A stretch of 64,000 bases of DNA from Leptospira_A soteropolitanensis (GCF_026151335.1 NZ_JAMQPP010000002.1), one strand, 5' to 3'; positions 26,537 through 36,360 are shown, numbered from the stretch's first letter. Notes: generated from the letters alone by a model not told the origin. Program-made: numbers and translations.

Positions 26537-28531
26537 TCAATTCAAAAAGTATCTTTGTATATCCTGGAACCGGTCGTTTTCTATCTTTGACTTTTTTTCC
26601 TCCTTCGGTTTCTCTGTGAATTCTGGGGCTATCTCTTCCACCAAATCTCGAAGGTTGGATAAATCAGAAAGAAAGCGACTGATGGTAGTTAATCGGTTTT
26701 TATCAGAAAAAACTGGCGATGATAAGTATAGTCCTTGTTTAGCGCGAGTGATGGCTACATAAAACAATCGTCTTTCTTCTTCTAGTTCCTGGATTGTTTT
26801 CACTCTCGCACTCGGTAAACTACCTTCTACCACTTGCATAATAAAAACATATTTCCATTCTAATCCTTTGGAGGAGTGAATTGTTGATAAAGTTAAATAC
26901 TCATCTTCTTTTGTTTCGATAGGGCTTGTGTCTTTTTTTTCAGTGGGATCAAGTGTTAGGTTGGCTAAATAATCGGAAAGATTAGGAGTCGATTTTGTTA
27001 GAATTCTCAAAGACTCTAAATCCTGTTTCCTTTTTTCAAAGTCATCATACTCCGTTTCTAAAATTGGAAAGTAGTGGGATAAAACTTTTTCCACGATATC
27101 CATACTATTTCCTGAGAGATTGGACAGTGGTTGAACCAAACGAATTAGATTCTGGAAGGAGGCTTTTGCACCTTCAGAAATGCCCAAATAAAAGGAAGAA
27201 GAGGATTCGATGCCTTGCCAGGAAAAATCAAAATTTTCCAGATTTTTATATAGAATTTGAGAATATTTTTTTCCGATATTTTTTTCCAAAAGTAAAACCC
27301 GATTCCAGGAGAGAATGTCTTTTGGATTATCAATGATCCGAAGGTAGGCAAGTAAATCTCTAACATGTGCCAAATCTAAAAATCGTTTTCCTCCAAACTT
27401 ACGAAAAGGAATTTGTTTCGCACTTAATTTTACTTCCAAAAGATTGGAAACATAACTTGCCCTAAATAAAACAGCCATCTCAGAAAGTGGAACATTATCT
27501 TCATATAGTTTCAAAATCTTATCTGTGATCCATTCTGCTTCTTCTTCAGCCGATTCAAATTTTATATGTTTGGGTTTTTCAAAAGAAATCTGGTTATGCG
27601 AGATTAAATGTTTTTTATAATTCTCTTTGCTTTGATCAAGGATAGCATTGGCCAAATCCAAAATGGATTGATGACTTCGGTAATTTTCTGTTAAATGAAT
27701 TGTTTTTGTGTTAGGAAATATCTTTGGAAAATCCAACATATTATGAATGTTGGCTCCACGAAATCCGTAAATGCATTGGGCATCATCTCCTACCACTATG
27801 ATGTTCTGGTGTTTACTTGCCAACAAACATGCGATATGTGCCTGGATACGATTTGTATCTTGGTATTCGTCAACTAATATGTATTTATACTGAGTTCCGA
27901 CACGTTCGCGGATCGACTCCTCTTCCATTAAAATCTTTCGTGTGAAATCTAATAAGTCATCAAAATCTAAAGAATTGTGTTTTAGTTTGAGTTCACCAAA
28001 TTTTGTTTTAATTTCCTGAATTTCCTTCGTTAGACCAAGAAACATAGGGTAATCTCTTTGAAGTACCTTTTCTAATGATATTTGTAAGTTAAATCTAGTG
28101 GAAAAAATTTCCGTAAGTGTCTCTTTTTTAGGAAACCGGACTTTCGATTGTTTGGATACTACCTGGTCTCTAGCCATCCCAACAAGGCTTGTGGCATCAT
28201 CTTCATCTAAAATGGTAAAATTAGGATTGAGGGAAACAGCTAGGGAATACTTCCGAAGGAATTGGTGGCAAAAAGAATGAAAGGTTCCGCCCCTGACTGC
28301 CATCATCCTTGTGTCTAGTTTTTTTGAAGCACGGTTCAACATTTCCTTGGCGGCCCGCCTCGTGAAAGTTAAAAGGAGTAGTGAACTAGGCTCAAAACCG
28401 TTCTGAACGAGAGTCGCCAATTTATTGACAAGTGTGTTTGTTTTCCCTGTACCTGCACCTGCCACGACTAGGATCGGGCCATCGGGGGATAAAATCACAG
28501 ACTTTTGCGCGTTGTTTAAATCCTCATCCAC
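26537..28531 (-). CDS. UvrD/PcrA/Rep-type superfamily 1 DNA helicase
   Basis: This 664-residue SF1A helicase shows the Q motif LNNAQKSV, Walker A GAGTGKT (25-31), motif Ia LTFTRRAAKEM, Walker B ILVDEYQDTNR near 219, motif III VVGDDAQCIYGFRGA, motif IV LTENYRSHQ, motif V LSTIHSSKGLEW and motif VI FYVAITRAK. These unwind DNA 3' to 5' in repair or replication restart. The length is close to PcrA and Rep, slightly short at the C-terminus. The start is GTG with no obvious Shine-Dalgarno. Which of UvrD, Rep or PcrA it corresponds to cannot be decided here. It is divergent from the receiver-kinase gene. Confidence 0.92.
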   Translation of the reverse strand: MDEDLNNAQKSVILSPDGPILVVAGAGTGKTNTLVNKLATLVQNGFEPSSLLLLTFTRRAAKEMLNRASKKLDTRMMAVRGGTFHSFCHQFLRKYSLAVSLNPNFTILDEDDATSLVGMARDQVVSKQSKVRFPKKETLTEIFSTRFNLQISLEKVLQRDYPMFLGLTKEIQEIKTKFGELKLKHNSLDFDDLLDFTRKILMEEESIRERVGTQYKYILVDEYQDTNRIQAHIACLLASKHQNIIVVGDDAQCIYGFRGANIHNMLDFPKIFPNTKTIHLTENYRSHQSILDLANAILDQSKENYKKHLISHNQISFEKPKHIKFESAEEEAEWITDKILKLYEDNVPLSEMAVLFRASYVSNLLEVKLSAKQIPFRKFGGKRFLDLAHVRDLLAYLRIIDNPKDILSWNRVLLLEKNIGKKYSQILYKNLENFDFSWQGIESSSSFYLGISEGAKASFQNLIRLVQPLSNLSGNSMDIVEKVLSHYFPILETEYDDFEKRKQDLESLRILTKSTPNLSDYLANLTLDPTEKKDTSPIETKEDEYLTLSTIHSSKGLEWKYVFIMQVVEGSLPSARVKTIQELEEERRLFYVAITRAKQGLYLSSPVFSDKNRLTTISRFLSDLSNLRDLVEEIAPEFTEKPKEEKKSKIENDRFQDIQRYFLN

Positions 28532-28559
28532 AATACAGAGATTTGTTGTACGGATTCTG

Positions 28560-28587
28560 TTGACAAACTCTTATTATTGTATTTGAT
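28560..28587 (+). promoter_or_regulatory. Candidate sigma-70 promoter for the receiver-kinase gene
   Basis: A consensus -35 TTGACA at 28560-28565 is followed after 16 bases by TTTGAT (4 of 6 matches to the -10 consensus). This would start transcription about 20 bases before the ATG at 28611. Confidence 0.4.
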
Positions 28588-28610
28588 AGATGAATCCGGT
28601 TTAAAAATAT

Positions 28611-29702
28611 ATGACAACAGTTGTGGGTACAGATAAAGGAACAGATGTTAAAAGAATCCTTGTAGTTGAGGATGAAAGGATCATAGCCATAAATATTTGT
28701 TCCACATTGAAACAATATGGATATAATGCCATTTATGTTTCGGATGCCAATGAAGCCATCGAACATATTGAAAACGAACACTTTGATTTAGTTTTAATGG
28801 ATATTATGATCAATGGTCCTATGGATGGGATCGAAATTGCTGCAATCATAAAAAAAACTAAAGAAATCCCTGTCATTTACCTGACTGCCTATTCGGACGA
28901 GGCGACCATCAACCGTGCAAAAGCAACGGAGCCTTTTGGTTATTTAATTAAACCATTTAACAGCCGTGATTTGTATATATCTGTAGAAATGGCTATTTAT
29001 AAATCACAAGTACAAAAACACATTCGGAATGTGGAGAGTCGCCTTGCGGAAAATCAAAAATGGGAAACAATTGCACTGGTTGCTTCCGGAATTTCCCATG
29101 AAATCAATAACCCACTCACATCAATTATCAATTTGGCAGATTTAATTTCATTGGAAGCTAAAAAATTGGGAAATCCTTCCTTGGGAGAAAAAGCAAGTAA
29201 GATTGCAGAAGAATCGGAAAGAATCGCAAAAATTATCAAAAACCTAGTTTCCTATTCCCAATCCACTTCCTCACAGTGGAATTACTCCAATTTAGGGACC
29301 ATTTTAAACGATACTCGTTCTTTCCTTCACCAATATTTTTTGAAAGAAGGAATCCAATGCGAAATCGAGTTGGGTGATGTTCCCTTGGCTTATTGCCAAC
29401 CACAAAAAATTAAACAAGTCCTACTCAATCTCATGCAAGATGCGAGAGTCCGAGTCAATACAAGAGAAGATACAATTGGTAGAAAAATTACCATCACTTT
29501 GAAACAAATAGAGGAAGATGGATCGAGTCATATTCTCGTCCAAATTAAAGACAACGGGGAAGAGGATTTAATGAAGGGAATTTCTCAAATGAACTCATTA
29601 GAAGTAACAAAAAGTATTGTTATAGAACATAAGGGCAAAATGTACAGGGATGAAGAATCCTCTTCCTGGTTTTTTACCCTTCCTATCATTAAACCACTCT
29701 AA
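28611..29702 (+). CDS. Receiver-histidine kinase protein with degenerate ATPase motifs
   Basis: The 363-residue soluble protein has an N-terminal receiver domain (about 15-125) with the acidic pair in VVEDE, phospho-acceptor Asp64, Thr92 and Lys114 all present. A HisKA-type helix follows with SHEINNPLTS (His163). The HATPase region (about 225-360) is weak: the N-box reads NLMQDARV with Asp277 where the usual Asn sits, and the G1 box is DNGEED instead of DxGxG. Kinase activity is therefore uncertain; it may act as a phosphatase or relay. It is preceded by a good -35-like sequence and divergent from the helicase gene. Confidence 0.83.
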   Translation: MTTVVGTDKGTDVKRILVVEDERIIAINICSTLKQYGYNAIYVSDANEAIEHIENEHFDLVLMDIMINGPMDGIEIAAIIKKTKEIPVIYLTAYSDEATINRAKATEPFGYLIKPFNSRDLYISVEMAIYKSQVQKHIRNVESRLAENQKWETIALVASGISHEINNPLTSIINLADLISLEAKKLGNPSLGEKASKIAEESERIAKIIKNLVSYSQSTSSQWNYSNLGTILNDTRSFLHQYFLKEGIQCEIELGDVPLAYCQPQKIKQVLLNLMQDARVRVNTREDTIGRKITITLKQIEEDGSSHILVQIKDNGEEDLMKGISQMNSLEVTKSIVIEHKGKMYRDEESSSWFFTLPIIKPL

Positions 29703-29708
29703 CGATTG

Positions 29709-30059
29709 TTAACGCTTCCCGGATACTAATGTTTTTGAAACATGAGGAGTTTCTTCTAATATTTTGAAGAATAATTCGATTCGGCTAGAATGTAACATCC
29801 AATTGTCTTCTAAAAACAAACCCGCCAAAAAAAAATTAAAATCTTTATAATATAAAAAAGACAATTGCGGATTTTTGGTGAAATCTAAAAGAACTGCTAG
29901 AGCTAACCTGTTTGCACTCTCATCTGGTCCGAAACCTTCTGTGGGAATTTGGATTGCTGGTTCTGGGACTACGAAACTATGTTCCGTGTTTCCCTCTCTC
30001 ACTTTGAGATTGTACCGCAAAGTACCAGGAATACGCTCTCCAGAGTAGGTTTTTGCCAT
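29709..30059 (-). CDS. Small protein resembling DUF6166
   Basis: This 116-residue soluble protein begins MAKTYSGERIPG. Its middle, EGFGPDESANRLALAVLLDF, followed by an aromatic segment YYKDFNFFLAGLF and a W-x-L-H-S-S-R-I end, resembles the DUF6166 pattern as I remember it; function is unknown for that family. I set the start at the ATG at 30059, which has GGGAG six bases upstream. An open frame continues further to 30125, but no Shine-Dalgarno site supports it. The gene converges on the receiver-kinase gene and is divergent from lptD. Confidence 0.72.
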   Translation of the reverse strand: MAKTYSGERIPGTLRYNLKVREGNTEHSFVVPEPAIQIPTEGFGPDESANRLALAVLLDFTKNPQLSFLYYKDFNFFLAGLFLEDNWMLHSSRIELFFKILEETPHVSKTLVSGKR

Positions 30060-30065
30060 TGAAAA

Positions 30066-30070
30066 CTCCC
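30066..30070 (-). promoter_or_regulatory. Ribosome binding site fixing the DUF6166-like start
   Basis: GGGAG on the minus strand lies six bases before the ATG at 30059 and supports the shorter protein. Confidence 0.65.
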
Positions 30071-30189
30071 GGATGCCCAAGGATTGAGCCATTTGATTAT
30101 GTCCATTACACGAATCCTTATGCAACCTCTTTTTCCGGTAAAATACAAGATCCCCCAGGGAAATTCTGCCTGGTTTTCCATTGATTTTT

Positions 30190-30219
30190 TCGACAGGTGT
30201 AAAACTGTCGTTCTATACT
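30190..30219 (+). promoter_or_regulatory. Candidate promoter with inverted repeat upstream of lptD
   Basis: TCGACA (30190-30195) and TATACT (30214-30219) are 18 bases apart and could be -35 and -10 boxes. An inverted repeat CGACAG/CTGTCG (30191-30196 and 30205-30210) lies inside. The transcript would start only about seven bases before the GTG, which is unusually close. Confidence 0.3.
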
Positions 30220-30232
30220 TTCGAAGCCCACT

Positions 30233-33190
30233 GTGCAAAAATCCATTCGTTTTCTTATATTATTTTATGGTTTTCTCTTCGGAATGGAAATTCTGGCGCA
30301 GGACATCAATAGCCTAAAACTTATATTTCCAGACCAGTCTGGTGCCCCCAAAAACTCCCAAGAAGAAGAAAGAAAACAAACTACAGCTCAAGTACAACGT
30401 GGACTCGTCAGAAAATCTGTGGATTCCATGACGGACAGGGAAGTAGAAGACAATCTCAGAAACTTAGGACTGAATCCATCAGGAACCATTTATACCAAAA
30501 GAGAAAGACTGAGAGAAGCCCTTGTGCCAGAAGAAGAACAGGCGTTAACTCCAGAAGCTCTTCTCAGTACACAAACCAAAAAAGGTCCGCCGATTCAGAT
30601 TCAAAACGCAGCAGAAGGACAACTTTTAAACATCGATAAAACAAAAGGTGGAGTTCTTGTACTTCGCGGAAAAGTCCGATTAAAAATTCGTTCGGGAGAA
30701 TTAGTCGCGGACTCAGTTTCCATCGATGCTAGTCGCCAAGAGATCTATGCAGAAGGCGGAGTTGAATACAAAGACGGAACCGCAAAAGTAAACGGCGACC
30801 GAATGATTTATGACTTAAAAATCAACCAAGGTGTTGTTTATAATTCTAAATTAAGTATGTTCCCATCCTATTTCATTGGGCAAAAGATCAAACGTTTGGA
30901 TGAAAAACGTTACCTCTTGGAGATGGGATACTTTACTGCTTGTAATGCGGAACTTCCCCACGAATCATTTCAAGCAAAAAAGATTATTATTCATGATGAT
31001 AAATCCGTTGTTGCTTACCGAGTTTCATATAAGGTAGGTGGAACAACCATGTTCTGGCTTCCTGTGTTATACAATTCCGAATCAGGAAACGGAGTTACAA
31101 CACAAGTTGGTAAAAACAATACACAAGGTTGGTTTTGGCAAAACTCTTACCAATGGTCGGATTCCTATCCAAATAGCATTTTCCTTGCAAATGGATATAA
31201 GTTTCGTTTTGACATGTATGAAAAAACGGGACAAGCCGCACAGTTAGAGATGTGGAAAGTATCTCCCATCCTAAATTACAATATCAATCTAGGTTATGCA
31301 AATTATAAGAATAATACGATCACACCAGTATATGAGGACAGGTTTCGTAATGGTGGACTTGGAAACGTTGCTGTCACAAATAACGTAGATCGAGGGGAAA
31401 TGTTTCCAAATACTGGATTACCTTACCGTAATACAGGCGTTAACTACGATCCTTGGTGGAAAACAGACTTACGATTAAACGCAAAATTTAACGACTTTTC
31501 TCGCGATTATACGAGAAACGTTCAAGTTCAATATGAAAACTATAGTAATCGCCAATTTGATTACGAATTTGGAAACCGCTACCAACCATCAAACTCCCTT
31601 CAGTCTCTGTATTCCTATAGAGATGTTCGTTTTGGTTTAATTAGAAACTTATTAAACTGGAACTTAAACTACACGGAAAACCGTGGAGATTTGAGTGTTG
31701 GAATTGCGATGAGTAGAACTCTCGTTTACCAAATCCAAGCCAATCAATACTTTGCTGCACAAGACACGTTACCTGCCGTCACGATCAGAAATTCCAGTAA
31801 CATTGGTTTGGTGCCAGGAACCAGTAGTCCGATATATTGGGATTTGTTTTTTCAAACTAATATAAATCGAATTTATGGACCTCCGCAACAAAGGACCAAT
31901 CCAACCACTGGTGTAGTGGATCCGAGAAGCCAATACCAAGATTTTGTATTAAGATCGCAAACGAACGTAATTGGTGAAACCGGGTTTCGATCTCCCATTA
32001 CTATGGGTGCTTATATGTCATTTACACCGTCGGTTTATATGGGTGCTACCAAACAAACTGTGGAATTTCCGGGATCGGGTAATGATTTGAATAGCCCAGA
32101 TCGCGACGTAAACAAAGCCTACGCTACACTATTAAAACAACAATCCTACCAATATGTAAGGCAGTCGCATACGGTTCGAATGGGTATTCCTGAAATTTTC
32201 TTATCCACTACCTACCGACGTTTGGATGCAGATAAAGCGGAAGCAAAAGATCCTATTCTTGGAAATTTACGCCAACACGAGGCGGAAGTTTCCCTGGAAA
32301 GTTATGCACTCAATGATTGGGATGTCTCTGTAAGAACGATAAGAGATTTAAGACAATTTTCAAGTTCATATAATCCTGGTCTTACCAATATGCAAAGATG
32401 GTATTATACCGTAGTTAGAGTAGGCGGATTTTTTGATTTTGTAGATGGATTTACAACACGTAGACCAAGCCTTTTAGAAAGAAAAAGAAATTTTTACTCT
32501 GGTATATTTATTAATAATGATTACGTCCACCACACTCCTCAAAATAGATCATTATCAAACAACCTCACTCTTTCTTATAAAATGGGTGGATTCTCTTGGC
32601 CAATCATTCGCGCTTTTAGAAGTTTAGAAATTGGATCTACGTGGTATCACGTTTATAAAGACAGTTATTTAGATAGTTATAGATTTTTCTTTAAAACTGA
32701 TGTAAAGGTAACAAGATATTCAGGAATCGAACTAGAACTTGATTCACGTGTCACTGAACCTTGGCGACTGACAGCGCTTGCTCAAGGTCAATTCTATGCA
32801 ATGAATACTAGTCCTGAATTGTATACCTCTCAAACTGGAACCAATTACGACCAAACAACGATTTGGGAAGATTTGGCGTCGGGCACAGGTGCGAAAGGCC
32901 AAAATGAAAGGCAAAAAACAGTATTTAATATCAATCGGTTTATGATGACCTTAAAACTTGATCTACACAACTGGGAATATCGTTTGGGTTATAGTATGAA
33001 TTTACGAGCTCTTCCTGGGGGGCTAACCATGAACAACCAATTGACTTTCTACGATCAGTCCGTGTACTTTTCTGTTAACTTAACTAATTTTAGTTTTGGA
33101 GATTCCGCATCTGCTCAGGCAACAAGAGTCAGATTGTATAGGTTTAGAAAACGTCCACTTGATGGAACGTCAACAGACTTAACCGATTAA
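30233..33190 (+). CDS. lptD: LptD-like outer-membrane LPS assembly protein (OstA family)
   Basis: The 985-residue protein has a signal peptide (GTG start, cleavage near ILAQ-D), a charged linker, an LptA/OstA-type beta-jellyroll (about 115-240, with GGVEYKDGTAKVNGDRMIYD) and a long C-terminal region rich in aromatic beta strands, as expected of a barrel. LptD inserts lipopolysaccharide into the outer leaflet. Between signal and jellyroll is a short segment (about 65-100) with a helix-turn-helix leucine pattern like a SAP motif. I find only one Cys (YFTAC), so the disulphides of enterobacterial LptD cannot form. It is followed by a sugar-transferase gene. Confidence 0.85.
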   Translation: MQKSIRFLILFYGFLFGMEILAQDINSLKLIFPDQSGAPKNSQEEERKQTTAQVQRGLVRKSVDSMTDREVEDNLRNLGLNPSGTIYTKRERLREALVPEEEQALTPEALLSTQTKKGPPIQIQNAAEGQLLNIDKTKGGVLVLRGKVRLKIRSGELVADSVSIDASRQEIYAEGGVEYKDGTAKVNGDRMIYDLKINQGVVYNSKLSMFPSYFIGQKIKRLDEKRYLLEMGYFTACNAELPHESFQAKKIIIHDDKSVVAYRVSYKVGGTTMFWLPVLYNSESGNGVTTQVGKNNTQGWFWQNSYQWSDSYPNSIFLANGYKFRFDMYEKTGQAAQLEMWKVSPILNYNINLGYANYKNNTITPVYEDRFRNGGLGNVAVTNNVDRGEMFPNTGLPYRNTGVNYDPWWKTDLRLNAKFNDFSRDYTRNVQVQYENYSNRQFDYEFGNRYQPSNSLQSLYSYRDVRFGLIRNLLNWNLNYTENRGDLSVGIAMSRTLVYQIQANQYFAAQDTLPAVTIRNSSNIGLVPGTSSPIYWDLFFQTNINRIYGPPQQRTNPTTGVVDPRSQYQDFVLRSQTNVIGETGFRSPITMGAYMSFTPSVYMGATKQTVEFPGSGNDLNSPDRDVNKAYATLLKQQSYQYVRQSHTVRMGIPEIFLSTTYRRLDADKAEAKDPILGNLRQHEAEVSLESYALNDWDVSVRTIRDLRQFSSSYNPGLTNMQRWYYTVVRVGGFFDFVDGFTTRRPSLLERKRNFYSGIFINNDYVHHTPQNRSLSNNLTLSYKMGGFSWPIIRAFRSLEIGSTWYHVYKDSYLDSYRFFFKTDVKVTRYSGIELELDSRVTEPWRLTALAQGQFYAMNTSPELYTSQTGTNYDQTTIWEDLASGTGAKGQNERQKTVFNINRFMMTLKLDLHNWEYRLGYSMNLRALPGGLTMNNQLTFYDQSVYFSVNLTNFSFGDSASAQATRVRLYRFRKRPLDGTSTDLTD

Positions 33191-33201
33191 GAGAGTTAAA
33201 A

Positions 33202-34602
33202 ATGCTAAAAGAAAGAAGCCAATCCTTCAAACTCCTATTCCTTGTAACAGACTTCTTCATTGCTCTTACAAGTTTTGTTTGCGCCTATGTCATTCGTTAT
33301 TATCTTTCGCCGGATTCTGCTTTTCAAATTCAAACAATTGATCCCATCAATTATATAATTCTTGGAATCGTACTTGGGTTTTCTCAAGTTTTATCATTTT
33401 TATCTATCGATTTATATCATCCAAGAAGAGGATTATCTTTTTCCGATGAACTATTCGCAATTATTACCGGTGTCATATTAAACCTCCTTGTGGTATTATC
33501 TCTTTTGTTTTTCTTTCGAGGAGAAAGTTTTTCAAGATTGGTTATCGGTTACTTTGCAATATGCACAGTGATTCTAACATCATTTTCACATTATATTTTA
33601 AGATCCTTTATGCAATACTTACGCAGCAGAGGATTCAATTTAAAATCTGTTCTAATTATTGGAACAGGTAAATCCGCTATTAACTTCTCGGAAACAATCC
33701 AAAAACATTCTATCTATGGTTATACGGTAAAAGGTTTTGCAGCAGGAAAAAAGAATCTTTCTCCAAAAAAACTAAAAACAGTAACAAATACCGGAAACTT
33801 AGAATCTTATGTAAAAGATAACAACTTAGATTTAATTGTTTATGCCTTATCGCATGAAGAAGGTGATTCTCTTAAAGAAGTCATTGACATTGCTGATTTT
33901 TACGGCATCGACCTAAAAGTCATTCCGAGTTATGAAGAAATAGTGACAGCGAAAGGAAGAGTGGAAGTTTTGGATGGAATTCCCATCATATCCATTCGGA
34001 ATATTCCTTTACGACTCGGATATAATCTGGTCTTAAAAAGAATTTTTGATATTTTATTCTCTTTATTTTTCATTATTTTATTTAGCCCATTTTATCTAAT
34101 CATTGCTTTACTTGTGAAGTTAACAAGTAAAGGGCCAATTTTCTACAAACAAGAAAGGGTGGGGCTCGATAACAAAGTTTTTGGAATGCTAAAATTTAGA
34201 TCCATGATCGTGCAAACCAAAGAAAAATCCGATACACTTTGGACAGTTAAGGATGATCCTCGTGTCACTGTCGTTGGCTCCGTTTTACGAAAACTATCAT
34301 TAGATGAAACGCCTCAATTTTTCAATGTTTTGTTAGGAGATATGTCCGTTGTCGGACCAAGGCCAGAACGACCATTTTATGTAGAAAAATTTAGAAATGA
34401 ACACCAACAATATATGAGACGCCACGCAGCAAAAGCAGGAATCACTGGTTGGGCACAAATTCAGGGTTTTCGTGGAGATACATCCATTGAAAAACGTATT
34501 GAAGCAGATATATTTTATATTGAGAACTGGTCTTTACTTCTCGATATAAAAATCATTTTATTAACACCGCTTAAGGCAATTATTGATAGGAATGCATACT
34601 GA
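33202..34602 (+). CDS. Polyprenyl-phosphate hexose-1-phosphate transferase (WcaJ/WbaP-like)
   Basis: The 466-residue protein has four N-terminal membrane segments (about 10-130), a Rossmann-like middle domain starting VLIIGTGKSAINF, and a C-terminal bacterial sugar transferase domain (about 275-465) after a further hydrophobic hairpin. The conserved KRIFDI start, KFRSM, LRKLSLDETPQF and VVGPRPERP motifs are present. Such enzymes start polysaccharide or O-antigen assembly by loading a sugar phosphate onto undecaprenyl phosphate. Its place directly after lptD fits an envelope-glycan role. The sugar is unknown. Confidence 0.9.
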   Translation: MLKERSQSFKLLFLVTDFFIALTSFVCAYVIRYYLSPDSAFQIQTIDPINYIILGIVLGFSQVLSFLSIDLYHPRRGLSFSDELFAIITGVILNLLVVLSLLFFFRGESFSRLVIGYFAICTVILTSFSHYILRSFMQYLRSRGFNLKSVLIIGTGKSAINFSETIQKHSIYGYTVKGFAAGKKNLSPKKLKTVTNTGNLESYVKDNNLDLIVYALSHEEGDSLKEVIDIADFYGIDLKVIPSYEEIVTAKGRVEVLDGIPIISIRNIPLRLGYNLVLKRIFDILFSLFFIILFSPFYLIIALLVKLTSKGPIFYKQERVGLDNKVFGMLKFRSMIVQTKEKSDTLWTVKDDPRVTVVGSVLRKLSLDETPQFFNVLLGDMSVVGPRPERPFYVEKFRNEHQQYMRRHAAKAGITGWAQIQGFRGDTSIEKRIEADIFYIENWSLLLDIKIILLTPLKAIIDRNAY

Positions 34603-34611
34603 GGAAATATT

Positions 34612-34896
34612 ATGGATGAAAAAGAATTAAAAAACATTGCCAACTTGGCAAAACTTAACATTGATGATGCGGAAGTTTCTTCTATGTTAAATGACTTTTC
34701 TCGGATTGTACAATATGTAGATGAAATCAAAAATCTAGACACTTCGGCAGTCGGTGATGATGAAATCTATGAACAAATTTTTTATGAACTACGAAAGGAT
34801 TTTGCTGAAAACAATCTAAAACGGGACGATTTATCAAAAATTGCACCATCTTATGAAAATGGATACATTGTAGTTCCAAAGGTAATTGAAACATGA
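34612..34896 (+). CDS. gatC: Asp-tRNA(Asn)/Glu-tRNA(Gln) amidotransferase subunit C
   Basis: This 94-residue protein is the small subunit of the GatCAB amidotransferase, which stabilises GatA and converts misacylated Glu-tRNA(Gln) or Asp-tRNA(Asn). The N-terminal helix LKNIANLAKLNIDDAEVSSMLNDF and a following IVQYVDEIKNLDTS segment are typical. Its stop overlaps the gatA start as ATGA. No gatB is in the window. Since asnS is present at 44058, the complex is more likely needed for Gln-tRNA here, but that depends on genes outside the window. Confidence 0.92.
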   Translation: MDEKELKNIANLAKLNIDDAEVSSMLNDFSRIVQYVDEIKNLDTSAVGDDEIYEQIFYELRKDFAENNLKRDDLSKIAPSYENGYIVVPKVIET

Positions 34897-36359
34897 AAGA
34901 TTTAATTTTTTTAACATATTCCGAAATTAAAACAAAACTTAATGATGGATCTTTAAAATCGAGAGACTTAGTTACCGCTTATATCAATCGTATTGAAGCT
35001 ACTGACAAGGTAGTAAAAGCCTTCCTTGAATTAAATAAAGAAAATATCTTAAAACAAGCGGAAGAAAGTGACAATAGAAGAAAATCGGGAAAGTTACTTT
35101 CTGAATTTGATGGAATTCCCATCGGAATCAAAGATAATATATGTATTACAGGTGAGATCACCTCTTGTTCTTCTAAAATTCTGGAAAACTTTCGTTCTCC
35201 CTATGATGCCACAGTCATTCAAAGACTCAAAGAAAAGGGTTTCGTTTTATTCCCGCGTTTGAATATGGATGAATTCGCAATGGGATCTTCAACTGAAAAT
35301 AGTGCCTTTCAAACGACAAAAAATCCATTTGATACCAATCGAATTCCAGGAGGTTCTAGCGGTGGTTCGGCGGCAGCTGTGGCAGCTTCTATGTTACCAG
35401 TTTCTCTCGGTTCGGATACTGGTGGCTCCATCAGACAACCAGCCGCCCTTTGTGGTATTTGGGGTTTAAAACCTACCTATGGAAGAGTTTCTAGATATGG
35501 ACTTATCGCATATGCATCTAGTCTTGACCAAATTGGTCCCTTTTCGAATGACTTACAAGGAATCTCCGACCTTATGGAGATCCTCTCAGGTCTAGACCAT
35601 AAAGACCAAACTACTGCCAAAGTAACTTCATTTGAAGCAAACTCTGTTTCCTCCATTGATTGGAAAGGCAAACGAATTGGCGTGATGAAGTCAGAAGAAT
35701 TCAACTTCTCACCAGATGTAAACAAACGTTATACGGATATCTTAAAAGACTTAGAATCAAAAGGGGCAACATTAGTTCCACTTGATTTTTCATTGTTAAA
35801 GTATGCCATTCCCGTTTATTATTTGATCGCAACAGCAGAATGTTCTTCAAATTTAAGCCGATTTGATGGGATTCGTTATGGATTACGAAAAGAAGGTGCT
35901 GGGAAACTAGAAGATTTATACTCTGAATCTAGAACCGAAGGATTTGGTGCTGAAGTCAAACGCCGTATATTACTTGGAACATTCTCACTCAGTTCTGGTT
36001 ATTACGATGCTTATTATGGTAAAGCTCAAAAAGCAAGGGTTCTTATCCGTAAACAATATGCAGAGTTTTTTAAATCGGTAGATATTATTTTTCAACCTAC
36101 ATCTCCGACAACTGCATTCAAAGTAGGAGAAAAAACAAAAGATCCAATTCAAATGTATCAGGCGGATATTTTGACTACATCTGTGAACTTAGCAGGGGTT
36201 CCTGCGATCAGTTGTCCTGCGGGCCTTGATTCAAATGGTCTTCCTATTGGTTTACAGATTACATCAGAACATTTTGATGAAACAAAACTCTTAAGTTTCG
36301 CAAAATCAGTTTCGGAACTAGAATTGTGTAAGTTGGCACTTCCCCAAGAGATCGCCTAA
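34893..36359 (+). CDS. gatA: Asp-tRNA(Asn)/Glu-tRNA(Gln) amidotransferase subunit A
   Basis: GatA is the amidase subunit that releases ammonia from glutamine for the transamidation of tRNA-bound Glu or Asp. The 488-residue length is normal. The amidase signature is intact: the Lys of PIGIKDNI near 77, the GGSSGGSAAAVAA glycine/serine loop near 152, and the SLGSDTGGSIRQPAA loop with the nucleophilic serine near 173. The start overlaps the gatC stop. hisF follows one base after the stop. Confidence 0.97.
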   Translation: MKDLIFLTYSEIKTKLNDGSLKSRDLVTAYINRIEATDKVVKAFLELNKENILKQAEESDNRRKSGKLLSEFDGIPIGIKDNICITGEITSCSSKILENFRSPYDATVIQRLKEKGFVLFPRLNMDEFAMGSSTENSAFQTTKNPFDTNRIPGGSSGGSAAAVAASMLPVSLGSDTGGSIRQPAALCGIWGLKPTYGRVSRYGLIAYASSLDQIGPFSNDLQGISDLMEILSGLDHKDQTTAKVTSFEANSVSSIDWKGKRIGVMKSEEFNFSPDVNKRYTDILKDLESKGATLVPLDFSLLKYAIPVYYLIATAECSSNLSRFDGIRYGLRKEGAGKLEDLYSESRTEGFGAEVKRRILLGTFSLSSGYYDAYYGKAQKARVLIRKQYAEFFKSVDIIFQPTSPTTAFKVGEKTKDPIQMYQADILTTSVNLAGVPAISCPAGLDSNGLPIGLQITSEHFDETKLLSFAKSVSELELCKLALPQEIA

Positions 36360-36360
36360 C

